A DNA stretch of 14,800 nt, from assembly GCA_900128395.1 (NCBI GenBank), contig LT649744.1:1-14800 (forward strand), given 5' to 3'. The notes beneath the pieces are model-generated. The model was not told where the DNA came from. It searched no databases and saw nothing but the letters and a program-made list of their open reading frames with translations. A program made the position numbers and the translations under genes. Of the stretch, positions 7,711-14,516 are shown piece by piece. This stretch comes from Stramenopiles sp. TOSAG23-2 (lineage: Eukaryota > Sar). Positions within the stretch are counted from its first letter, which is position 1. Every line of letters starts with the position of its first letter.

Positions 7711-7776
7711 TTCACCAAAACAGATAAATTTTTTAATTGCATTTTGTCCATGTTCTTTTGCCATTTTTTTTATCAA

Positions 7777-8403
7777 CTACTAAAATTGTAAAATAGGTAT
7801 ACCAATTCTGAAATTGGTGCACTAGTAAAATCTAGTAATTCTTAATATTATCATAATATTTTTTTTTTTTCAATTCTTTTAATTCAGGCCAATCATCTAT
7901 ACTACCATCTAAATTACAATTAAAATCTCCAACAGTAATTATATTTTATTATCGGTTTGATCAATTAGTAGTATTCTAGAAATGCATGTACCTGTATAGA
8001 TAGAACCCTGAAAAATTTGAGATGTTGCCAGTGCTTCATGCTATGACCTTGCTAAAAATTGAGATTTTGCCCTCAAAATTTTACAATGGACATACCATGA
8101 GCAATTTTCTAGTCCAAAAAGTCGAACGTACGAATCGCATTTACAACAACATTTTTTTATACCATGGGGCCCTCCCCTTAATAAAATATAATAGTTCCAA
8201 AAATAACACTATACACAAAATAAAAAGAAGATTGACCTAAAAGACTGTACTAACAGAAATACATACATGTACATCTAATGAGTAAATAATTTTATTTTTT
8301 TTTTTAAAAAATATAAATACCTGTAAATTATAAAAATTAAGAGAATTTAATTTTAAAAATATTATATTATATGATGTTTTAATGAAAATCTCTCTCTTTT
8401 TTT
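7777..8403. other. Intergenic region holding a retroelement endonuclease relic
   Basis: This gap of about 630 bases lies between the glycoprotein gene and an ankyrin gene, both on the minus strand. Its left two thirds carry broken minus-strand coding sequence resembling a LINE endonuclease (separate entry). It also has an imperfect direct repeat (AAAAATTTGAGATGTTGCC near 8010 and AAAAATTGAGATTTTGCC near 8054). The part from about 8190 on is plain AT-rich DNA with long T runs, probably the 3' region of the ankyrin gene. Confidence 0.5.
7832..8110 (-). pseudogene. Decayed endonuclease/exonuclease/phosphatase domain, probably from a LINE retrotransposon
   Basis: Read on the minus strand, a frame at 7945-7832 contains ITVGDFNCNLDG followed by DDWPELKEL. 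GDFN (codons 7930-7919) is the catalytic-core motif of DNase I-like endonucleases, including the apurinic endonuclease domain of non-LTR retrotransposons. A 12-base A run follows. One base of slippage there opens a frame with LRITRF, matching the WR/LR segment these endonucleases carry after GDFN. Immediately upstream another frame reads SRILLIDQTDNKI, which joins the GDFN frame through a one-base shift, as expected for the stretch before the motif. Farther upstream an in-frame stop interrupts a similar open frame. Frameshifts and stops make it non-functional. No reverse transcriptase is visible. The boundaries are approximate. Confidence 0.45.
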
Positions 8404-9072
8404 TTATGCGAATGATCGATTTAAATCAACATTGCTATTATTGTTGGTATCATCTTTTACCTCTTCCTCCTCCTCATCCGCCACTTTATCTTCTGATAAG
8501 TATGACAATAATAATTTTTTGATTTCATCATTTTTTGCTTTAGTTATACACGTATCTCCATGTATATCTTTTTTTAAAATCATTTCTTTCCTGAAATTTG
8601 GATGATCTAAAATTGCTTTACATATTTCATGATAACCGCAATAAGAGCTGATCATTAAAGGCGATGTTCCGTACGAGGCTGATTGAAAATCGATTGATGT
8701 AAACTTTAACAATCTTTTCACTATTTTTATATGATTCTTTGAACAAGCGTGAAATAGAGCACTGCATCCTGAATTGTCAACTATATTAATATCTAAATTT
8801 TCGACATTTAACAAAAGTTCCAAACTTTCTATATGCCCTTTAAGACAACAAATACCCAAAGGAGTAACGTCCCATAATCCTTCGGTATCCTTACCTATGA
8901 TATTCACATCCTCGCCGATATCGAGAAGCTTCTGTAGTTCTTCTACTTCATTAAACTCTGCTGCCTCAATTAAAGTATATAAAGCTTCTGAATCAAAGCG
9001 GACACGCTGTTCTTTTATTTTTAACTTTTGTAAAAGTGATTTTGTAGGTGATGTGGATAATAATGAAGCCAT
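8404..9072 (-). CDS. Small ankyrin-repeat protein (222 aa)
   Basis: This soluble 222-residue protein has about four ankyrin repeats between residues 28 and 190. Typical repeat features include LIEAAEFNEVEELQKLL (34-50), VTPLGICCLKGHIESLELLL (69-88), SALFHACSKNHIKIVKRLL (104-122) and SPLMISSYCGYHEICKAIL (137-155), with a weaker last repeat at 171-190. Ankyrin repeats mediate protein-protein binding, and no catalytic domain is attached. The C-terminus is strongly acidic (EEEEE, 200-204) and Asn-rich. The start at 9072 precedes MASLLSTSP and has AT-rich DNA directly upstream. The stop is TAA. The binding partner is unknown. It differs from the second ankyrin gene near 12 kb in having no F-box-like segment. 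Confidence 0.85.
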   Translation of the reverse strand: MASLLSTSPTKSLLQKLKIKEQRVRFDSEALYTLIEAAEFNEVEELQKLLDIGEDVNIIGKDTEGLWDVTPLGICCLKGHIESLELLLNVENLDINIVDNSGCSALFHACSKNHIKIVKRLLKFTSIDFQSASYGTSPLMISSYCGYHEICKAILDHPNFRKEMILKKDIHGDTCITKAKNDEIKKLLLSYLSEDKVADEEEEEVKDDTNNNSNVDLNRSFA

Positions 9073-9257
9073 GTTGTATTATATTATAATTTTTGTTAAC
9101 GATTATCTTTTGATTTTTATCAACATAGTGTGTCTATATGAACTGTGATATATGCATATATACAGCAGTATTTATATTATAGTACTATGAATAATATTTT
9201 CAAACTATTATTCGATTTAACAACAACAAAACTTGTTGCTTGCCAGGCTTGCCTATG

Positions 9258-9288
9258 TAGAACTACCACCTGTGTGGTGGTAGCTCTA
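9258..9288. other. Long hairpin with a CTACCACC stem
   Basis: TAGAACTACCACC (9258-9270) pairs with GGTGGTAGCTCTA (9276-9288) across the 5-base loop TGTGT, with a single mismatch in 13 pairs. The ACCACC/GGTGGT core is the same as in the third hairpin of the 1528-1599 cluster, with a T-G start to the loop in both. It could be a small-RNA precursor, a cruciform or a binding dyad. Transcription is unknown. Confidence 0.5.
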
Positions 9289-9315
9289 TTAATAGTATTA
9301 ATATTCCTTACCAGC

Positions 9316-9555
9316 TTAGGACTTAGGAATTAATACATTTTTTTGTGGTCCAGTTACAGTGTTTCCTGGTGTTGTACGAATACAGTCGATCAGAGGAAGA
9401 TCTGCAATCAACACCCCCTCCGATTTTACAAAAAAAATTAAAATTAAGTACAATATTAGTATACTATAATTTAACAACTTGATAGGAAATCGACTAAAAA
9501 ATGTAACAATTGTACCAAAATTGATAGTATAAAATTTCGAATTGCAAAAACGTTT
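9316..9555 (-). other. Unassigned open frame without ATG, possible exon or relic
   Basis: A minus-strand frame is open for 79 codons and ends in TAA at 9316-9318. The last 35 residues are less AT-driven and look protein-like (EGVLIADLPLIDCIRTTPG, then NTVTGPQKN and LIPKS). They are preceded by a T-rich tract and a possible splice acceptor ending TTGATTGCAG near 9400. The plus strand is also open here, so the coding strand is uncertain. I recognise no family. Confidence 0.2.
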
Positions 9556-9658
9556 CTAATATACAATGTTATTTTTTTATTTATATGTCGACATAAAAAA
9601 TAAAAAGGATATATATATTTTTTTGTAAAAATTCTAAAAAAATTTATATGAACCACCA

Positions 9659-11149
9659 CTAACACAAACCAAGTTGATTCTTCAATACTTTCAAATCCAC
9701 TGGTGAGGGACCCAATGGACTCCACCGATTACCACTTTTTGGTGGATAGTCCCCACCACCATTTTTTGGAATTTCAACACCATCAAATTTCCAAAAAGTA
9801 AATCCTCTAAAACATGATGTTTCTTTATCTTGTTGGTTAAATACGTCAGGTCTTGTTTGAATATAATCAAATGCTGCCTTTACATAATCTGTCATATCAG
9901 CATCGTTGTTATATTTGATACATGCAGGTCCACAATGTTCTGGATTTGGTGTGTATGATTTGTACTCATGTGCAGATGCCGCTACTGGTAATCCCAATAC
10001 CCAAGGTATGCTACATTTCTCTCCACTAGCACCACCTGTAACTTTCAAAACTGCTTCTACTTGTCTCTTTAACTTTTTACCATATTCATCTGGTGTATTA
10101 AATCTCATATCAATATTATCAGGATACAAATCATAACCCGAAACGGCGAGCATGCCATTTACGTTCAATGCTTCTAGTAACGTATCATCCACGGATTCAG
10201 CAAACGTAAATGTACTAATGTACCGACCATTTGGATGAGCGTCATCAACGCAGTTTCCCGTTCTTAAAGCTTTTGACATTCTTCCAATGGCATCAATAGT
10301 AGAATCTCTCCATGGATTTGCTAGTGGTTCCAAATCAATTTGCACGCCACTTACACGAGAGTTGGCACATGCAACACTTGCTACTTCCTGAGCTAAATCG
10401 TCCAACTTTTTGGATGAAATGTTTCTTAATGATGGGCTAGAATCACACGGGTATTTCATTCGATTGGACATGTTGTACATGTTATACTCCTCACATAAAT
10501 CCATCCTGCCGTCAAATACCAATGTAATATGTTCCACTCCTGCTACTTTTGAGAAGGCCTCGACGTTTGATGCACTTTGTTCCAGTTTGACAACAGCATC
10601 AGCAACACTTGGTAATGGTGGATTTGGTCCACTCGGTAATTTTGCACAATCACTGGGTTGTAGTGGAAGAATTAAATTTGGAAAAGTGCCGTACGCTCTA
10701 GGCCAACATTCTTGTGTGAAGGAGGCGTTGTATAACATGATCATAAAATGTATGTTGTCATCCATAGTAACTACAGCTTCTGAATTTGCCGGTACAGAGC
10801 CGGAACAATGAACATATTCATCATGTTTGCATTTGTCCGCTGCACAAGCTATGATACTAACCGCGGTTGCTTCTGTATTCTTAACAACGAAACGTCTTGC
10901 TGAGGGTGTCGTTGGTATATTTTTGTTAGTGCAACGGAGGGAGACCTTGCTCATGGACCTTGAGAACCAGCCACCGTATGCATTCACTATGGTTATGGTT
11001 GAATTTGATGAACCTGGAAGATTATTAAATTGAGATATTATGCCAGATGGTGATTGTTGATAAGTGTACACTCTGTGGCCGTACGGTGGTAAGGAAGAAG
11101 CGAGGTACAGCGGTAAAAACAGCGCGGTAAGGACTAAATGGAATAACAT
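9659..11149 (-). CDS. Secreted GH18-like glycoside hydrolase family protein
   Basis: This 496-residue protein begins with a clear signal peptide (LFHLVLTALFLPLYLASSL, residues 2-20), so it enters the secretory pathway. Residues about 50-165 form an unrecognised cysteine-containing beta-rich region. A TIM-barrel resembling GH18 (chitinase, endo-N-acetylglucosaminidase and relatives) spans about 185-470: strand HITLVFDGR (207-215), the catalytic strand SGVQIDLEPL (267-276), strand YISTFTF (310-316), MLAVSGYDLY (333-342), IPWVLGLPVA (381-390) and a late FTFWKFDG (450-457). In the GH18 consensus DGxDxDxE the last Asp and the acid Glu are kept (Asp272, Glu274), but the first two Asp are Ser and Gln, so activity or substrate may differ. 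N-glycosylation sequons occur at N49, N141, N226 and N243. Reading it as a non-catalytic, carbohydrate-binding barrel is possible. The stop is TAG. Confidence 0.7.
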   Translation of the reverse strand: MLFHLVLTALFLPLYLASSLPPYGHRVYTYQQSPSGIISQFNNLPGSSNSTITIVNAYGGWFSRSMSKVSLRCTNKNIPTTPSARRFVVKNTEATAVSIIACAADKCKHDEYVHCSGSVPANSEAVVTMDDNIHFMIMLYNASFTQECWPRAYGTFPNLILPLQPSDCAKLPSGPNPPLPSVADAVVKLEQSASNVEAFSKVAGVEHITLVFDGRMDLCEEYNMYNMSNRMKYPCDSSPSLRNISSKKLDDLAQEVASVACANSRVSGVQIDLEPLANPWRDSTIDAIGRMSKALRTGNCVDDAHPNGRYISTFTFAESVDDTLLEALNVNGMLAVSGYDLYPDNIDMRFNTPDEYGKKLKRQVEAVLKVTGGASGEKCSIPWVLGLPVAASAHEYKSYTPNPEHCGPACIKYNNDADMTDYVKAAFDYIQTRPDVFNQQDKETSCFRGFTFWKFDGVEIPKNGGGDYPPKSGNRWSPLGPSPVDLKVLKNQLGLC

Positions 11150-11181
11150 GTTGCTTTGGATTTTATTTTCAGCGTTACAAA

Positions 11182-11412
11182 TTAATAAAGCGTTAAAGAT
11201 GTTGTGGTCAGCCTCCTTTTTGAGAGTAGCTCTACCCAGAAGAGTCCTAAATTATAACAAAATGATGGAGATGGATCCGACGTAAATCCTAATATATCTC
11301 TATAAAATGTTTCAGTAATTACTTTTGATCCAACTTGTATATTCAAATGTTCGAACCATTGAATTCCAGGAACGTCAAGATTTGTATCAGTAAAATATTT
11401 ATTTGCATCAGC
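11182..11412 (-). pseudogene. Truncated glyoxalase/VOC-superfamily domain relic
   Basis: A 76-codon minus-strand frame with no ATG (a TAA lies directly upstream) encodes the first half of a vicinal oxygen chelate (glyoxalase/bleomycin-resistance) module. The diagnostic part is WFEHLNIQVGS (residues 19-29), with the metal-ligand-type His of the first strand, then TETFYRDILGF (33-43) as the helix and turn, DP, and FCYNLG (51-56) leading into the next strand. After NLG the resemblance stops, and the frame ends in TAA after a basic Thr-rich tail. The second half of the module, with its second metal ligand, is missing, so it cannot be a working enzyme. It lies 32 bases upstream of the GH18-like start codon, so that gene's promoter overlaps the relic. 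An intact copy elsewhere in the genome is expected. Confidence 0.6.
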
Positions 11413-11534
11413 TTACATATCGGTATATGAAAATAATAAATATGTATTGCATAATAAAAAAAAACAACTGCACAACTACTGAAACAATATATATTTTTCT
11501 TCTTTTTTTATACTAGCTAACTACCACCACCAGC

Positions 11535-11552
11535 AGGTATTACCAGGTATTA
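11535..11552. repeat. Tandem octamer AGGTATTA
   Basis: AGGTATTA occurs at 11535-11542 and 11545-11552, separated by CC, directly after a CTACCACCACC tract. It is short, and no function is evident. Confidence 0.6.
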
Positions 11553-11813
11553 TGGGGAAAAAAAACACCGAAAAATCAAAAAACATATTTTTTTATTATA
11601 CATACTCGTAATATAAAAACAAATATTTTTTAATATGCCCCATGCCCCACTAAGACTAGTAAATTTAATCCCAGGTGTACGACTACGTTGTCGTGACGAT
11701 GCTCTCACTGCTGCTTGCCTTGCTTTTAACATTTTTTCATGGTTTAACTTTGCTATCATATGTTCTCTACGAGGGGATGAGTTTCTATATTATAAGTAGG
11801 TAATGCATTTCTT

Positions 11814-11849
11814 GTACACATTTTTTGCACGAAGTGCACATTTTTTGCA
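11814..11849. repeat. Two copies of GTRCACATTTTTTGCA with a central palindrome
   Basis: A 16-base unit occurs at 11814-11829 and 11834-11849 with one mismatch and a 20-base period. The junction forms the palindrome TGCAC-GAA-GTGCA (11826-11838). It lies just past the stop codon of the F-box/ankyrin gene, so it may sit in that transcript's 3' end. It is likely a local duplication. A role in RNA 3' end formation is only a guess. Confidence 0.6.
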
Positions 11850-11853
11850 TGGT

Positions 11854-12580
11854 TTAGAGGGTAGCACTCCTGGCACTGCGAACGCTCAATTCCCCTTCAC
11901 TACATGGTACTTTATTACCATTAGCATCATGAAAATTTGCTTTTCCACCATGGGAACGTATTAACGCAATTATTTCGTCCTTTATTAGACTATTATTATT
12001 TTCAATTGCCCTGTCCAAAGGAGTCGTCTCATACCATCCCTTGCGATTTATTCCATTTCCTATCTCCACTTGCTTGATTTACCATATCTTTCAAGTTCAT
12101 TGTATCATTTTCGTTCATTTCATTTATTTTAATATATTTCGAAAAAGGATGCAAATTCACAAATAATTCAACATCGTTCTTACGACCTGCTTGAATGGCG
12201 CGTATAAATAGTGTACATCCGCGTATGACATATTCTTCGTTGTCGTAGCTTTCGCCATCTTCAAAGTGACTTAATTCTTCTTTGTATCTCTTATATAAAT
12301 CACGTAATCGTCTTGGATTTTCTGTGTACCTACGAAGATAATAATTGAATGACATATTACAATTATTTTCAACTAATTGTTTTATTAAACTTGACTCTGT
12401 TACATTCAATAATGATTTTGTATCTAAATATTTTACAATATATTGAAACAAACCAAAAATATTACATACAGAAAAAAAATCAAATTCACTGTACTCGTTC
12501 TTTGTCCCTTCCTCTTCTTCTTCCTTTTCTTTCGTTTGGAATTTCGTTGCTAAAATATAATCCATGGTCTTTCCTTTCAT
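11854..12580 (-). pseudogene. F-box-like/ankyrin-repeat gene broken by a 4-base duplication
   Basis: Two minus-strand frames together encode one protein of about 240 residues. The first (12580 down to about 12070) has an acidic N-terminus, an F-box-like segment at about 43-72 (YIVKYLDTKSLL and following), and an ankyrin repeat around 120-141 (GCTLFIRAIQAGRKNDVELF). The second (from 12069) continues in another frame with the next ankyrin repeat, GWYETTPLDRAIENN, and IIALIRSHGGKAN. At the junction the plus strand carries CTTGCTTG (12069-12076), a tandem 4-base unit. A single copy would bring the two frames into register, so a duplication explains the break. F-box/ankyrin proteins act as substrate adaptors for SCF ubiquitin ligases. 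The gene may be a fresh pseudogene, an assembly error or a polymorphic allele. Alternative starts are 12580 and 12565. Confidence 0.65.
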
Positions 12581-12734
12581 ACAGGATAATTATATAATAT
12601 ATGTTAGATGCCTCTATTTATTATCTGCATATCATTTTATATTTATTTGAATGTGAATATTTATTATAAATGTGTAATGTGTACCTATTATTTTATATGG
12701 ATATAATATGTAAAGATGTGTTGACCATTATTGA

Positions 12735-12835
12735 GGCACTCTGGCACTCTAGGTAGTTTTTTTGGAGTTCATTTATGTGGATTAGGACACTCCCACAGCA
12801 CTCTCCAGCACTGAGAAAATGCCAAATGCCAAATG
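12735..12835. repeat. Clustered GCACTCT words and an AAATGCC tandem repeat
   Basis: GGCACTCT is tandemly duplicated at 12735-12742 and 12743-12750. Related words follow (GGACACTCC, AGCACTCTC, AGCACTG) up to 12813. AAATGCC is then repeated 2.7 times at 12817-12835. Together they form a 100-base patch of short reiterated motifs in the divergent promoter region, either a decaying tandem repeat or clustered factor-binding sites. Confidence 0.5.
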
Positions 12836-13213
12836 TGATATTCCAGAACACAATCTCCTTAATTCCATCTACTGTATTTTATCTAGGGTGTCATCATATC
12901 CTCCTCTCTGATCATCACCACTGGTATTAAAATAGTAATCAAAAAACAAAAAAACTACATGTACAATAATCATGGTGGTGTGTGCTGCGTGGATGGCATT
13001 TGTAGCGGGAACGACGCGCGTAAAAAAATTATTAAAAAAATATACCTGTAATAATAATTAATGATAATATTATAGTAGACTAAAAAATGATTTCTGGATT
13101 TCAATGATGTTGAATAAATTATTTAAAAAAAATGTACGTAAGTCCAACACTATATATAATAGTATAGAAAACCAAAGAGATAAATGAATCCAAAAAACAA
13201 TTGTTGTGTTGCG

Positions 13214-13263
13214 TATATAATATTTACTATCTGAGTAAAGTTAAAAGTAAACATACCGTTTAC
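13214..13263 (+). promoter_or_regulatory. Candidate promoter of the J-protein gene: TATA-like word and GTAAAC dyad
   Basis: TATATAA lies at 13214-13220, about 65 bases before the start codon. A perfect dyad follows, GTAAAC (13247-13252), a 5-base spacer and GTTTAC (13258-13263), ending 20 bases before the ATG. GTAAACA resembles a forkhead-type recognition word. Function is inferred from position and symmetry only. Confidence 0.35.
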
Positions 13264-13283
13264 AATACACGGACGACACGAGG

Positions 13284-14516
13284 ATGCCTAGAAATAGACG
13301 GAACACTGGAGATTTGAATCTAAGACGACAAGTTCTTGATAAGAATTATAATAATTTTAATGAAATACAAGAAGCACACGTCAGCACGCCACAAAGATTA
13401 GCGCGCAAAGCGCTTCCTAAATTAAAAAGGAAGGCCTCTAGAGGAGAAAACCTAGTTGCCAGACTAGATTCTTTGTATGAAGAGGAATTCACAGGAAGAT
13501 GGGCTTTCTTTACCCACTTTTTTATCAGTACTATTTTTGGCATTTTGTACCAGAGCATTTTTTCTTCTCCTTGGATGATAAAACAAAAGTGTGTAAATGA
13601 TTCAACAATTTCGTATGAAAATGGTGTTGCATGTGGTTCTATATTTGCATATATATATTTGGGAGCAACATATGATGCAGTTGTGTTGCGGTCAATGTTT
13701 GATTATTTGTATTACTGCTACAATAATGCGATGGCAATCGTAGTTGAAATATTAAAAATATATGGTGTTGTAGCATTTTTTTGTATCATAGAAAGAGCCA
13801 TATTGATTCCATATATATTTTCGAACGGTAGTACATGGTTATGGATATTTTTACCTTTTTTTTGTTCATGTGCTGGACAAGCTAATTATATACTTGGAAA
13901 AATTTCTGAACTATGCTTTCAAAATACAGATGATGAAAACAATATGTCGAAAGGTACGAAAGAAGTGTATGGCATATGGAATAAAGTCAAATTTTTGATA
14001 TATATTGGTTGTTTATTTAGTGGCTTTATTTTTTTATCTATTTTTGTCACTTCTGATAAACCAGTTGACGTAGTAAATAACATAATAACTTTTGACAAGT
14101 TACCGATTAAGTTACATGTCCATCCATCACCTCGTTTCTCGTCTATAATTTTCGGAAATGGGTGTATTAAGCATTCAAAGAAAAAAAGAAATAGAAAAAG
14201 AAGGAAGAAAAAGAAAGATAAGGATGAAGCAGAAGATGAAGAAGACGATTTTTTGTTTATACCGGAAAAACGTAGGGACTCATTGGAAGTGTTAGGATTG
14301 CCACCTAAAAATCCAAATACTCCTTTTAAAGATATTAAAATTGCTTTTAAGAAGTTGGCGTTAGAGTATCATCCAGATAAATGCAAAATTGTACCAAAAG
14401 AGGAATGTACAAATCAATTCATACAAGTACAACAAGCGTACGAATATTTAGAGCGATGGGAAGAACGTAGAAAAGAAACAGAGGAAGAATTGAGTAGACT
14501 AAAAAATAAAAGATAA
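13284..14516 (+). CDS. Multi-pass membrane J-domain (DnaJ/Hsp40) protein
   Basis: This 410-residue membrane protein has a C-terminal J domain. The N-terminal 70 residues are basic and soluble. Hydrophobic segments suitable as membrane helices lie at about 73-93, 116-136, 152-170, 182-204 and 235-255. A strongly basic stretch (298-312, Lys/Arg) runs straight into an acidic one (313-322, Asp/Glu). The J domain spans about 331-393: SLEVLGLP in helix I, IKIAFKKLALEYHPDK in helix II with the essential HPD at 363-365, and FIQVQQAYEYLE in helix III. J proteins stimulate the ATPase of Hsp70 and bring it to a site, here a membrane, perhaps the ER. Only five predicted spans means the topology is uncertain, but the charged linker suggests a cytosolic J domain. 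The ATG at 13284 is the first in frame, and the stop is TAA. I do not know the exact subfamily; Sec63 differs in placing its J domain between membrane helices. Confidence 0.8.
   Translation: MPRNRRNTGDLNLRRQVLDKNYNNFNEIQEAHVSTPQRLARKALPKLKRKASRGENLVARLDSLYEEEFTGRWAFFTHFFISTIFGILYQSIFSSPWMIKQKCVNDSTISYENGVACGSIFAYIYLGATYDAVVLRSMFDYLYYCYNNAMAIVVEILKIYGVVAFFCIIERAILIPYIFSNGSTWLWIFLPFFCSCAGQANYILGKISELCFQNTDDENNMSKGTKEVYGIWNKVKFLIYIGCLFSGFIFLSIFVTSDKPVDVVNNIITFDKLPIKLHVHPSPRFSSIIFGNGCIKHSKKKRNRKRRKKKKDKDEAEDEEDDFLFIPEKRRDSLEVLGLPPKNPNTPFKDIKIAFKKLALEYHPDKCKIVPKEECTNQFIQVQQAYEYLERWEERRKETEEELSRLKNKR

Larger units (their letters stand above)
9073..9658. other. Intergenic region with a strong hairpin and an unassigned open frame
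   Basis: The gap holds the upstream region of the ankyrin gene, a 13-bp-stem hairpin at 9258-9288, two adjacent TATTAATA palindromes near 9287-9304, and a minus-strand open frame without ATG (9316-9555). A TTTATT at about 9576-9581 could be the polyadenylation signal, in complement, of the GH18-like gene. No confident gene is present. Confidence 0.5.
11150..11853. other. Intergenic region with a VOC-domain relic, repeats and a basic open frame
   Basis: This gap holds, from left to right, the promoter side of the GH18-like gene, the truncated glyoxalase/VOC relic (11182-11412), a tandem AGGTATTA repeat (11535-11542 and 11545-11552), a basic minus-strand open frame (about 11550-11790) and a 20-base-period repeat (11814-11849) just past the ankyrin stop. 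Confidence 0.55.
12581..13283. other. Shared upstream region of two divergent genes
   Basis: About 700 bases separate the start codons of the F-box/ankyrin gene (-) and the J-protein gene (+). They contain a cluster of GCACTCT-like words (12735-12813), a heptamer repeat (12817-12835), a GC-rich patch near 12990-13020, and promoter-like elements before the J-protein start (a TATA-like word and a dyad). A 34-codon minus-strand ATG frame near 12870-12975 is too short to support. Confidence 0.55.

Noticed and set aside
8022-8240. Plus-strand ATG frame of 72 codons
   Set aside because: It lies opposite the endonuclease relic, has no domain and looks like antisense of decayed coding sequence.
9145-9333. 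Small Cys-containing membrane protein frame of 62 codons (+)
   Set aside because: Its most protein-like part is the translation of the 9258-9288 hairpin and the AT palindromes beside it, and there is no promoter or family support.
12060-12100. A tiny 23-base GT-AG intron explaining the F-box/ankyrin frame change
   Set aside because: Removing the candidate segment (GTAAAT to ATAG on the minus strand) leads to a third frame with an immediate stop, whereas the 4-base duplication explains the frame exactly.
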